Origin: Pempheris klunzingeri
Taxonomy: Eukaryota > Chordata > Actinopteri > Acropomatiformes > Pempheridae
Assembly: GCF_042242105.1 (NCBI RefSeq)
Contig: NC_092019.1
Location: 17,281,328-17,345,327 of the forward strand
Direction: 5' to 3'
DNA: 64,000 nucleotides
Part shown: positions 39,301-51,214 of the stretch, in pieces
How positions within the stretch are numbered: position 1 is the stretch's first letter
Layout: each line of letters starts with the position of its first letter
Notes under the pieces: generated by a model
The model's input: the letters and a program-made list of their open reading frames with translations, nothing else
Database searches by the model: none
What the model was told of the DNA's origin: nothing
Made by a program: the position numbers and the translations under genes

Positions 39301-41162
39301 GACTGGCCAGTGTGGGGAAGGGTCCCAAGATAAATATCACTGCAAATATATGGATTCTATTCTTATCTGATCAGAGTGCATATCTGTTTGCATCCCAATA
39401 CTGGATTCATAGTTTGCATTTCCAGTCTCAGTTTGGTGAGACAGTGCACTCTCACATACACAACTGAAACCTTGTGAAATTACCAGCAGTAAAACAAGGT
39501 GAGCCTGTTACAACTTGAGCTGATTTGTGATACGAATTTAAACTCGTGTGAAAAGGCCCAAATGTCTTTCAGAGGATAAAGGCCAAGGACACAGGGGTCA
39601 TTTTTTTTCTTAACACTTTGTTTTAGCACTGCTGACAGGAATAGAGATGACAGATGACTGTGACTCATTCCTTCTCAAATTAATACTTCAGTACTGTATA
39701 TCCTCAAAGGTGATTCTACCTTCATTCATGTGTTCGATCACTCTGCATGACAATGGTGTTAATTATAGAAACCTGTTCGCGAGAGTCAATTTGGTCCAAA
39801 TTCAAATCCAAATTTAAAACGCGTTTTTTTTTATCTTCATAATAAGGGGCAAATATCCAAGAGAAATGATAAAACACCTCTGTAAAGTCACATCAAAAAT
39901 CACATTAGGGAGCCTTCAGAGCCAATTTTCCCTCTGAGGTGTGTGAGAGCTGGAGGTTAGTGACCCACAGTAAATCTAAAAAGGTGTGACACTTTACAAG
40001 TAACGCAACCATGCACTTCATCAGTACTTGCTCCAATTTTTCATGAGAATTGAAGTGGCAAATGCGATGATATTATTGCCTTATGTTTTTTGTTTAAGGT
40101 TTTAGAAAACTGATGTTCTTGCACTTTGACAGAGGACTAGATCATTCTCTCCGAGTCACTGTGTTGTCCTGTTTATTCACGAGTGTAAAACACTAGGTGC
40201 TACTGTTCTGACAGTCCTGACATGTCACATCGTTGTGCAAATTTAGCACGAGCAAACTTTTCTGTTTACCCCACGTGGTATTTTAGATTTTCAAGCCATC
40301 AATATATGTATATCATACACCTGAACTGTAGATCTGTCCTCCTGAGAGTTATTGCCTCGTAGAAGCAAGATTACAGCCAAATCAGATAAAACAAAGCCTG
40401 TGCCACAAGCGTGATTGTGTGAGTGTTTGAGTGAGTGACTATCTACGTGTGTGTACGTGTGCCGTACAAAGGACACAGCTGAGTTCCAGCGCAGCGAAGC
40501 TACACCCCTCACCGCTGACTTTGTGATCCCCGCTGGGTCTTTCCTGTGCTTCTTAGTAACGACTCATGTTTGAGGCCGAGTGTCAATGACAGCCCACCTC
40601 ACACTCTCAGCTGCAGTGAAACACAGCCCAACCTTGCCTCCAGCTGGTTGCATTGTAATAATGAAAAATAGATGCTGGGATTTGTGCATGCCTGGCTGCT
40701 CGTTTGAGTGTGCGTGCATGCATGCACAAGTGTTACCTCCTCTATTAGTTTGCTGGGAACCAGGGAGAGCTGGTAGGTGTGTTCACCCTGTGGCCATGCT
40801 TTACCCATGTTAATGAGGATACAGGGGCTCCCATCCCTCCAAGGTCATACTCACTGTAGGAGCACTGTAGGGATTAACTACCCCCTGCATCCTTATACCA
40901 TATGCTCTGAGTACAACCATGTGCACTCACAGATTAGGTTGACCTCGGCATATTTGTGCATTTCCGTCTCTGCAAATAAGTATGTATGTATGCCATAACC
41001 AGCATTTGCTCAAGGTGTGCCAATCCCTCTAGCCCATATCATCAGCAGTGCTGTTTTTCATATTAAATATATATATATATAATATCTTAGCTCAGACATC
41101 TGTCCTGTTTAGATGGTAACAGCACACTGTCAATGGCAACTATGATGCTTCGATACTCTTTC

Positions 41163-41545
41163 CAAACAACATAGCCGTAAAAGAATAGTTGAAATTTTGA
41201 GTTAGATGAGAAGATGAGTAGCTATAAGGCTACAGTTAGCAGCTAGTTAAGTTATCCTCTAAAACACATTAACTTCTTGTATCTCATTTGATCTGTCCAA
41301 ACAACTGAATTGTAATAAGTTCCCTGGAAGATGACAAAATGTTTTTCATAATTTCTTTACTTTAAAATGTTGAGAACCATTAGAGGAGCAGGTGGGTGGA
41401 TTTTTTTTTTAACCTATAGACAAAGCCAGACTAGCTGTTTCCACCTGTCAGCAGTTTTTATGCTAACTTCACCTACGCTAAGCTTCATATTAAATGTACA
41501 GAGTACAGGAAAGCATATTTCTCCTAAAAAAACCTGCTCCTTTAA
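41163..41545. repeat. interspersed repeat, 'agacaaagccagactagctgtt' family, copy 1
   Basis: The plus-strand part (41415-41545) has AGACAAAGCCAGACTAGCTG, TTTTTATGCTAAC and GCTTCATATTAAATGTACAG. The left part (41185-41225) carries the end of the same family in reverse orientation. I remember it as a widespread fish repeat. Pieces of it recur at 55975 and 60536. Confidence 0.6.
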
Positions 41546-41560
41546 GCGAGGCTTCATGGC

Positions 41561-42322
41561 ATGCAGCAGCAATCATCCGACAGTCTTACTATGCTGTGTT
41601 CGGTGGCCAATTCTGAGTTTGTGCATAAAAACCTTGGCATGGCTCTGTCCGTTCCACAGTTGTCTTGCTGCTCCATGGCTGCCTCTTTAAGCCCTCCAGA
41701 ATGCTTCCAAGGAGAGATTGCCATGCTTGAGCTAATCTCAGAACCCAGAACCAAATCTTGCTCTGTGGCAAGCTACTGGTTGTCTGTCAGGAGAGATTCT
41801 GCTCCCTCTACCTTAACAACCAAGCCAACCAAGCATGACCCCCTCTCCTTCAATGGAAGACCCATATATGCCAGCGCTCTCTCCTCATGTCTGTCTTTGT
41901 CATTCGGTCTCATCGAAACTCTGTAATCCAAATTGATAGGAGGGATGAGGGATGCAACACGAGTCATAAATGGGGGCTCAAAACCTATTCCAGCTTTTGA
42001 ATTGTTTTTCCACAAAGCTCTCTCAGTTTCTTCTGAGTATAGCTGGAGCACAGGCTGCTCAATGAGGCAGTGTCCAGTGGCGCTGCTGTCAAAACTGTAT
42101 GATGTGCAGACCAGCTGCAAGTCAGCTTTTTTACATGTACATCCTCTGTTCGATTTCCATCTCTCTGCAGGTATGACAGACTACAGGGTTGGTTTGGGTG
42201 CAATCTCTGTTTTTTTATGGATTCATCGCATTGCTGAAGGACACCTCAGTGGTACAAGCCCTATGCAGTGGCTAGAATCTCTGCGCTTTATGGTTGAAGG
42301 GTGTTTTCCCTCGTCAGTGTGA
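41561..42322. other. unexplained pair of long overlapping ORFs
   Basis: Plus-strand frames 41561-41926 (121 codons) and 41933-42322 (129 codons) face a minus-strand frame at 42120-41773 (115 codons). None resembles a family I know. Base composition is higher in GC than the surrounding AT-rich spacer. It could be a decayed transposon, a processed pseudogene or a non-coding exon. Confidence 0.25.
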
Positions 42323-44224
42323 CAACCTGATTAAGAAGTACTGGATATATTTGTTCAGGAGCTGTTCTGCTTCGGTTTATCCTGTTAAGAGAGGAGGTGA
42401 GCAGGATTGATGGAATGGAGGTGACCGGTGGACAGCCAGTTGCTCTCCCACAGATGGAGCCAGAATCATGTTGTATGTAGATGTAACAAAAAATTTAGTC
42501 CGTAAATGGTCCTAAAGTGGTCACATTACGGACTAAAAACAACCAAACATATATTAAATGTCTAGCTTCCAGGTGCATTCATTCATATGTGTCTAGTAAG
42601 TACTGTGCCGGAGAGGGAGGGCAGCATACTGAGACTTTATATGTGCAGCATTAAATCTCAGCACTGGATAACAGAGTCTATTTCACAGAAGCAGATCTTA
42701 GGTAGTGAGTAACAGGCCCTGCAGAGATGCACACTATGTGAACTGATGGCTTTGACGCATCCCTTCCCCCAAGTCTCTCTACATACTCGAATGATGCACA
42801 TGCTAGCCGCTGCCCTTCGATACCACAGCATTTATTTTTCTGTCCATCCCACACGAATGGAGCATGGCTCACTTTTTCTCGCCTCCCTCTGTTCGCCCTA
42901 TCATCAGTGTAAAATACCTCACCCCTGCAGACAGAGACAGATGGAGAGAGCAGCACCAGCCCCCTGCTCAGCTCCAATGATTTATGTCACAGTAGCGCGG
43001 ACCCACACACACACAGAGACACACACACACACACAACTATGCATTCATGCATACAGTATGCATGTGATCATACATCGGCGGATGAGATTGCATGCATAAA
43101 TACGCAAGGACTCGCTGGTGACACAGAGCTGAATGCATGACGGCACCTGTCTTGTGTTAATGTTAAATGCCAGAGCTCCAGGGCTTTTTAAAAGGACATG
43201 TGCATCTTTGAAGCAGTGGCAACAGAGTCTGACATAATTTGTCCCTTACTATGACAGTTACAGAGGAACAAGCTGCGGGCACATTCTTCCTCCTTATTCC
43301 ACCTGACTGAAGTGTCAGACCTAAAAAAGCTGTGTTATACTCAGCTGCAACACTACGCTACAAGAATGGAATATCGGTTGTACTTTCTGTTAAATGCCAA
43401 CCAAGCAAACTGAGTGAATTTTTAAGGGTGGATAATGAGCGTACAAAGCTGCTGCAGAGGGAGAGACTGAGAGGAAACAGTCGGTGAACATGTTTGTGTG
43501 CGCGCAAGGGTGTGTGTTTGTTTATGCCGTACTGTGGTCTGGGGCTCGGAGCTGTTATGGTGTTGCAACAAGGACATGCTTGCTGTACATGAGGCAACGA
43601 TTTGCGAGTAAGGTCATTGTACACTCTGTCCTCCTCTCATCACCCCCTCCCTCTAACTACACACACAGCCACCTTTTTAATATTAATTCTGTTGTGGTGG
43701 GGTGGGGAGGCGGGAGGGTGGGTGGGATGGGGTAAAGAAATGGGGTTGGGATGGGGGATGGAAGACAGGTAGGAAAGAGGAGAGGAGGGCTGATGGAGGA
43801 GTGAATGGAGGGATGAAGGTAGAAAGAAAGAGAAAATAAAGGAGGTAGAGCAGTGGTGGAGGGGAAATCGTTTATCCTGCAGCCCAGGTAAGGGTGACCT
43901 GTTTGTCTCTGTCGGCCTCTGTTACTCCCCTGATGTCTCTATAATAGGCCTGTGAAGCAGGTAGACACGACAGCACAAAGCAGCGGCCCACAGTAACAGA
44001 GGCTCACAGGCACGCTTCAGCTCCAATCCACCCCAATAACTTCGGGGAATTCACAGAAATTTCAGTTAATGAATTAAATAGGACCATTTGTTATTTCCAA
44101 TGACTTGTTTTTAACAAATGTGCCTCAAGAAAAAAAAATCCACAGTAAAAAACAAACTCTTCGGGCATCTTTTGCAGCTGCAACCTGCATTTCTGACTCA
44201 GTTTTGTTGCCTAGAGTATTTCTT

Positions 44225-44680
44225 TAGCCATCATGGCTGAAGGGATGGTAATGTTAGTCTGCCTGGTTGGTTGGTTGTTTGATTGGTTGGTTGGTCAACC
44301 ACTTTGGTCCAGAGTGAAATGCTTGCTAATGGATTGACACAGAAAATGTACAGACATTCATGGTTCCCAAAGGATGAATCCTACTGATTTTGTTGACTTT
44401 TGGCCAGATTGCCATGAATTTATTACAGACATTCAGGTCCTCCTCAGAAACAATTGTAAAATCTGGTGATCCTCTGACTTTTAGTGCCATGATCAGGTCA
44501 AAAGACTGAGGTCAAATACCTGCAAAACTAATTGGATTCCCCTCAGCTGTGTGTTGTGCTTAGTGCTAATGAGCAAAAATTAGGATGCTCGCACACCAAA
44601 ACATTAATTAAACTCACAAAGCATAAATATGTTAGCAATGACACTGTGAGTATGATAGCATGTCGATAATGAGCAAAGTC
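44225..44680 (+). repeat. interspersed repeat with 'acagacattcatggttccca' motif
   Basis: The motifs ACAGACATTCATGGTTCCCA, GGATGAATCCTACTGATTTT, CCTCTGACTTTTAGTGCCA and the closing GTTAGCAATGACACTGTGAG are ones I know from a very common teleost repeat. A TTGGTTGG run lies at its left edge. Class uncertain. Confidence 0.6.
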
Positions 44681-45754
44681 CTTGTTAGTCTTGTTTTCCC
44701 ATGAATAACTGTCCAAACACAGATGATGTGATGTCATGTCAAAATACTTGAAGGTACTTTAATAATTTAATAGCAGAGAAAATCTTCTTTTCTAGATCAA
44801 CAACAACACCTCAGAATCAAAGAGCAGGAGTGTCTTTCTAGATGTACGAGTTTGCACGACTGTTCAACTATCACACAGGGAGAAATCCAATGTAGAGTAA
44901 AAATGTCAACACTCCAAGACAAACGCACTCCTGCAATCCACTGAACGCCACAGACTGATGGCTTATAACAGTATATGAGTATTCAAGGGTGGATTTTTCC
45001 TCAAGGCAGTAGCTATAGATCTAGCTGGAACTTGAAATAAAAGTAAGCCATGAAGCCGGGTCTCTTTGATTTGTGTCTGTGCTCACTTCCTCCTCCTGTT
45101 TTTCATTTCACTCATCGTCCCCTCCGCATGATGCAGTAATGACAGCCTCCTCTTCTCTTGCTATGAAATCACCTCAGTGAAGATCCATTTCATTACTTTG
45201 ATTTGGAAATAAAACAGAGTGCAATAGCAAAGTTGGAAATGAGCACAGATGAGAAGGAAAGAAAGACAGAGGGTGAGAAGAAAGAGAGACGAGAGGAAAG
45301 CTTGGCCTAGAGCTATGGAAAGTTGTAATAGATGTTATGTGAGCAGCAGGAGAATAAAAAGCATGTGGGCGTTTATATGGAATTAAGGCTTGGGTAGTCA
45401 TTACCATATTGTCTGAAGACTTTTCAGTTTTTCAGAGGATTGCATTGGTTTTTCTCAAATTACATCCCCAAATAATACACACAGATATACAGTTACACAC
45501 ATTTAAAACCGGTGCGAACCCCTTATTAAGTAGGCTGATAAAAAGTTTTACCCAGCAACAGTTAGAGCATAAAGAATGAAATGATGAATAAAAGGCTTTG
45601 CAGCCTTAATTTGAATTGTAATTCATGAAGCCGGTCGACACCAAACTCTTGAATGGACCTTTCAATTAAAAAGCAAGGGGGAGGGCTCATAAAACTATAT
45701 TATAGAACAAATAACAGTCTCTAAAATGTAAATCTGCCCAAAAACAGGTCAAAG

Positions 45755-46490
45755 TGAGCAGAAAGACCATTGTACTCCTTTAGGTACCCAACCATAGATT
45801 CTATAAAGAAAGTAGACATAAACACCGTGATGTCACCTGTTGGTTTGTGGACTACCAAGTTTGGTGTTTAGGCAGTCGCCATCTTTGGAGCCAGAAGTGA
45901 TCATATTTGTAAGAGAGGTTGGAGTTAGCATAGCAAACTCTAAACTATCAGCTAGCGCTAGCTAACTTGATATTTGAAATTGTTTTTTTGGTGACCAAAG
46001 TGTTACAATTAAAAGCCCTAAAGCTGCATTTACATGGATTCAGGCAAAGTGTAGACAGTAGATGGACAATACCTCCTGGACAGCACGGGAAAAATAAATA
46101 AACAAACAAACAGTCCAATGGAATGGGAGGACAGCAGAACAAAACAAGCATGACAATAACTAAAAAAAGAAAAATAAGTAAAATGTATTGAAATTATTAT
46201 GTGTACATGTATTGTATTATTACAATATAGCATTATACAATAAATGATATTATTATACCTATTTACTCAAAGTGGGATCATACTTTACTAAATATACATC
46301 ATCACATGCTGTATTGAAGACTTGAAACTACCGACTGAGACCATGGACTCATGAGGAAAATGTTTACTGAGGTCATTAATCAAGTGAGAATTTTCTCAGA
46401 CTTCCACACAATTAGACCAGTGGATTTGCCCCCTTCTGGCTACTAGACAGAATACAGGTTTAAAGCATTTCTGCTCTTCTTCTTCTTTTC
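45755..46490 (+). repeat. interspersed repeat with 'gatgtcacctgttggtttgtgg' motif
   Basis: The left end has GTGATGTCACCTGTTGGTTT, GTCGCCATCTTTGGAGCCAG and AAGTGATCATATTTG. The right end has GAAGACTTGAAACTACCGAC, GAGGAAAATGTTTACTGAGG and CCCCCTTCTGGCTACTAGA. I recall both ends as parts of one fish repeat. The middle (46000-46310) is AT-rich filler. Confidence 0.6.
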
Positions 46491-47084
46491 TACAGTCTAT
46501 GTACCCAAAAAAGGAAACACTCTCAGTTCACAAGCCCCAGTGCTCAATAAGCAACAAGAAGTGAGAACAGTAGTGACAGGTGAGCCTGGCGAAATGAAGG
46601 ACTACTTCTTCTCTAATGTGTGAGTCAGCTGGCACCTCACCATGTACTGAAGAACCAATCAGCTGTTGACATGTATCGGCCTGCGTCCCACTGTACAAAC
46701 AGACAGGAACAACCTGTCAAGATGTCCTGTAAGTCAGATAAACAACTCCACACAGATGCACTGCAAGCAATCACAGTTTTATGAACATTCATTTTAAATG
46801 CAGTCTATGGGAGAATGATTAAAGTCATCAGTATATCAAACACTATTCATGCTAAAGAAGTAATACTTGCTACACAGGTGCCCCATTCGGACGTGCTCAG
46901 CATATTGCAACATGTCATGAATAGGGCCACCACGGGGCCAGTCATAAACCTCTTCTGTACTTTTTCGACATGTATCTACTCCCTCAAACCTCCAGCTAGA
47001 AACTGCTTTCACGTCTAATGTTTTCAAAATATTTCGCTAATTTATCCAAGCTGCTAAACTCAGAAATACTTTAATAGGTTTCCA

Positions 47085-47175
47085 CATGTCAAAGTTTCCT
47101 AGGGCAAGACACTGAACCCCAAATTGTTCCCGATGGTTGGCCAGCACTATATAAATGTAGCATTTACCCTTTTAT
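47085..47175 (+). repeat. short retroposon-tail fragment
   Basis: AGGGCAAGACACTGAACCCC followed by a TATATAAATGTA motif matches the end of a common fish retroposon whose usual text is 'gggcaagacactgaacccc ... gctatataaat ... catttacc'. Only a piece remains. Confidence 0.55.
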
Positions 47176-50100
47176 TTGCTGACATAATGTAAGTAGCACC
47201 GTAGGTGTGCACACATCACGAAGGTTTTCCCAATCTGTGGCTGCCAATCAAGTGAGATAAATTTTGTAAGCTAGTATTATCCCCACTGTATTTGTTGTCC
47301 CCTCAGAACACAGCGTTTCAGAGTTAGAACAATACTGCACGTTGTCCCTGCAGCAATGAAGAATCCTTTGTTTCACAGTAATATGGTGCTACGTCCCTAC
47401 AGCTGACATGTCTCTTGTTTTACAGTAATCTTGCCCATGACGCATCTTTACAATAATAGGCTACACTGTTCTCTCAGCTCATGAAGTGTCTCCTGCCATT
47501 TGTTTTATGTCGTTGTTTGGAACTCACAAGAAAAAAAAAATTCTGTTGTTTGTATGTACATCCTGGAGGGGAAATGTAATTGTACCTTTGTAGATCAATA
47601 AAAGCCATTGTATTCTAATGTATTCTGCTCACTATTCTAATCCATCCTCTCCCATTAGCAAACATATGGGCATGCTGGCTGCAATGGCTGTTATGTAATT
47701 AATAGTCATGGCGGGGCAATTAAAATCAGGAGGCTTTATGGGCTTGCTGATTAAGATATTTAAAGCATGAAGTACCCAAGGCTCTTTTTTTTGTGCAAGT
47801 TTCTGTGTATCTTCTTGTTTATACTCGTTTGCTTTTTGTTTCCTCTAGCAAATGTGTGTTTGTGTGAAAAATGAGCGCAGCCTTTGTGTTTGTGTGCGAT
47901 GTGAGAGTACGTACAAGACAAGGAACAGTTTCAACACTTATCCTTGACTTTTCCTTTACCCGCATGCAATTAATTACTGCCCAGAATAGCAGCCCTGGGA
48001 TCAGCTGCTAAGGAAATGAAAACACATCAGTGGAAATGCAAAGCCAGCCGACTGTGGGAGTGTTGTTGTGCAGCACACTGAGACCTGCACCGCCATCCAT
48101 TTGCAATGACAATCATTATCGCGTGAAAGCATTGGTCTCCAACTCTATTCCAGAGGGGATGTGTGTGCTCACAGTCCCACAGTAATCCATATTCACTTTC
48201 TTAATTGGTTCAATTAGTTCTCATAGATACAGTATGAATTTTACACTCTGCCTGTCCCCAGATAAAGTCCAGTTAACGTATTACTGGTCAGAGGTTACAA
48301 ATTGGGTTCCCAGTGGTGAGGCTTAATACACAGAGGATTTGAAGTCATTTATGTGGTTGAGTGGGCTAAAAACTGTATTGCTGACACAGTAATGAGGGAA
48401 CACAAGCATCTAGGCCTCACCGTTTAGTCTTATGCAAGACTTACACACTGTGGGAATTCACACAGAGACACACTCACACACACACACTCACACACACACA
48501 CACGCCATATCAGACACTGATAACGACACAATGGGAGGTAAATATTCTCACAATATTATCTCACAATACTTTTATAAACAGTAAGTCACCCTTTAATTCG
48601 TTTCACACTCATTCTGTGAGGATTGTGTATCTGTGCAACCACTCGCCCCCCACCCCTCTCTCTCTCTCTCTCTCTCCCTCTCTCTCTCTCCCTCACCCAC
48701 ATGACCAATTGTGGACTATTACACTATAAATGTCAATGTGTGACCTGTGTCATTATGTACTGTACAGTTGCTTGCGTTTTTTTTCTGTCAACATTAAAAC
48801 GAATCTTAAAACATTTTTTGAATAAGTGTTCAGTTTGAATTAAATTCAGAAAATCAATATTATTATGGTATTAAAAATACACCTTGGCATTTGGTATATA
48901 TTCAATATCATAATATCAAGGTCATGCACCAAATTTCAAGCATTTAAAGTCACAGCTATAACATCACATAAATGCACAAACACAAGTACAAATACAACCA
49001 GTATATAAGTCCCCTTAATTCAAAACCAGTTCACTGTTATTTAATCACACAAATATTTCAACAATTGTCATCATCTTTGAGAAAAGCAGATGCTGACCCA
49101 CATAAAGACTTGCTAATTTCTAGTTGCTGATATCTATGTCAGCAAAAACAAGTATCAAAAAGAATATTAATGTAATCAAAACTATTACAGATGATTTAGT
49201 TCAAACAGATTCTGGCGAGCCAAATGGTCCCCTTACCATCGCCCAGTTTATTTATACAAGTATGTCGGATTTGCACTATGCTAATTCTGAAAAAGCTGTT
49301 TTTTTTAAATTTTGTTTGCTTGTTTGTTTATTTGTTTATTTGAACCATTCATTTTTTGAATTCTACTCAGAGTTGGATTTGATTGCTGTAAACACAACCA
49401 CCCTATATCAGGCTCATTAAATTCCTGAGTGCCGTGTTCCACTCAGAAGTGACAATAAGACTCGTTTCAAAATGCTTTTCTTACAATGGTTCTAACAATT
49501 TTCTCTATTGAAAGTATTTGGAAAACAAAAGGAAAAAAGGAGGATATAAGAAAACACTACTCATAAATCACACCTGAAAGAGAAGTTAACATGGAGCGTG
49601 AATGCCTCACCATACTATTCAAAAGGAAATATTTGTCATTATTTAGCAGCTAAGAGGGAAAAAGTTACACTTTGTTATTAAACTAACTTAATCATTTTCA
49701 TTTTCTGTGATCTGCTCACTTATAATCATATCCTACAGCACTTTTGGTGTGGTCCAGATTAGCATTTTTCTTGTTGCTAGTTTGAATTTCTTACCGGATA
49801 TCTTTGTGTTGCATTAGATTAAATTATAGGACGAGCACGGTTCTGTAATAGGCTAAGATCTTTTTCAGGAAAATCACCTTCATCACATGGCCTCTTTCAA
49901 GGCCCTATATGACATCAAAAACATTAATATAGCATGAAACAACTATTTGCTATGTAAAGATATTATGGAGTGATGGAAACCTTAGCAGAAAATGAAAGCA
50001 GAAAAAAAGTCAGATTCCCTCTGTGTGTGTTGCAATCTGAGCTTCTCTGTCCTTTGTATTGGTCTTCGGGATGGTCGCATGTGCATGCATGGTGACATGG

Positions 50101-50608
50101 AACATTATGTAGGAAAAATATGTATGGTTGTCAATGGTGAGACTGTTGCGGCCCTAGGCCGTGTGTTCCTCGTCTGCCTATCCGACCTCCTCCCTGTCTG
50201 CTGCCTGCCTTCTTCCGCTGCGGATTGGTTCTCTCCTCCACCTGCTGCCATTGGGTGGCATCTCCTGCAAACCAACCAATCGGGGAGCTCCAATCAACGC
50301 GGCCCTTTTTAAAAGAGCCCAGAGCTGGTAGTCGGGGCAGCTGTGTGTGCGCGACTCTTTGTGAACAGCTTGCCACTAGAACAGGGGTGTCCAAATTACG
50401 GCCCGCGGGCCAACTGCAGCCTGTGGTCCAATTTTCATTGGCCCGCAGGAAATTCTAAAAATGTATTGTAACACGGCCACACATGGAACCTGCGCTGGAC
50501 TGTGTTGTACTTCTTACTCTCACCACTAGGGGGAGTAACTGTCTTGAACGAGGCAGCTTCTCCATAAAATGAGTAATAGAAGAAGAAATTTGCTACAGGT
50601 GACCCAAA

Positions 50609-50899
50609 ATGGCAGAATTAAGGAAACGTAAGAGAGAAAGTGAGTGTAGAAAGTTTCAGACGCGGTGTGCGATGAGAGCACAGCTAATAACTAATGAAGA
50701 TCACTTCTGCATTACGGAGGAGCTGCTTGATGTTAGCAGTCTAAAGAGCACCAGGACGGGTGAGGATGTTTTTGAAGCTGTGCCAGGTGCAGTTGGCATG
50801 ATGGGAGTTAATTGGGACGAGCTGTGTGGAGGTACGAGGGATGAGGCTCCAGCTGGGACAGGTGGGTGCAAAGGAATGGCCTGTACTGTGTCCGGCTAG
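50609..50899 (+). pseudogene. internally deleted hAT transposase-derived ORF, 96 codons
   Basis: The frame begins MAELRKRKRESECRKFQ, like the start of BED-type hAT transposases and their GTF2IRD2/SCAND3-like relatives. It then jumps to ITEELLDVSSLKSTRTGEDVF and VNWDELCGGTRDEAPAGTG, which in such proteins lie several hundred residues later (ITEELL, WDxLxGxTTDGAPAM). The BED zinc finger, most of the RNase H-like catalytic core and the C-terminal dimerisation region are missing, and the TTDGAPAM-type motif is altered. It cannot encode an active transposase. Family assignment is from memory. Confidence 0.6.
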
Positions 50900-51159
50900 G
50901 GGCAAGAAAGTGGAGGTAAGGCTGTTGATTCGAGCACCAGGGCTCTAGCAGACTATTTCAAGCTTCCCTCTCTGATGCTGATGGTTGGCATGTTTAGTGG
51001 ATCTCACTGATCACCTTAACACACTGAAGAAGAGCCTACGAGGCAAAGACCAGCTTGTACCACAACTAATAAATGAAAGCCAACTAATGGAAAGGCGTTT
51101 TTTTCTTGAATCATATTCAGTTATCAAGCAGAATTTACCTACATTTGTTTGATTTAGCC

Positions 51160-51214
51160 AACTTTAATCCACTAGAGGTGAGGCGATATACATCACCTCT
51201 AGTGGATTAAAGTT
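51160..51214. repeat. perfect 22-bp inverted repeat with 11-nt loop
   Basis: The left arm 51160-51181 and right arm 51193-51214 are exact reverse complements. The core is CCACTAGAGGTGA and the loop is GGCGATATACA. It lies inside the right part of the hAT element, about 90 nt before its end. Confidence 0.9.

Noticed and set aside
50609..50899. A complete, active hAT transposase
   Set aside because: The BED finger, most of the catalytic core and the C-terminal dimer region are missing, so only a remnant is called.
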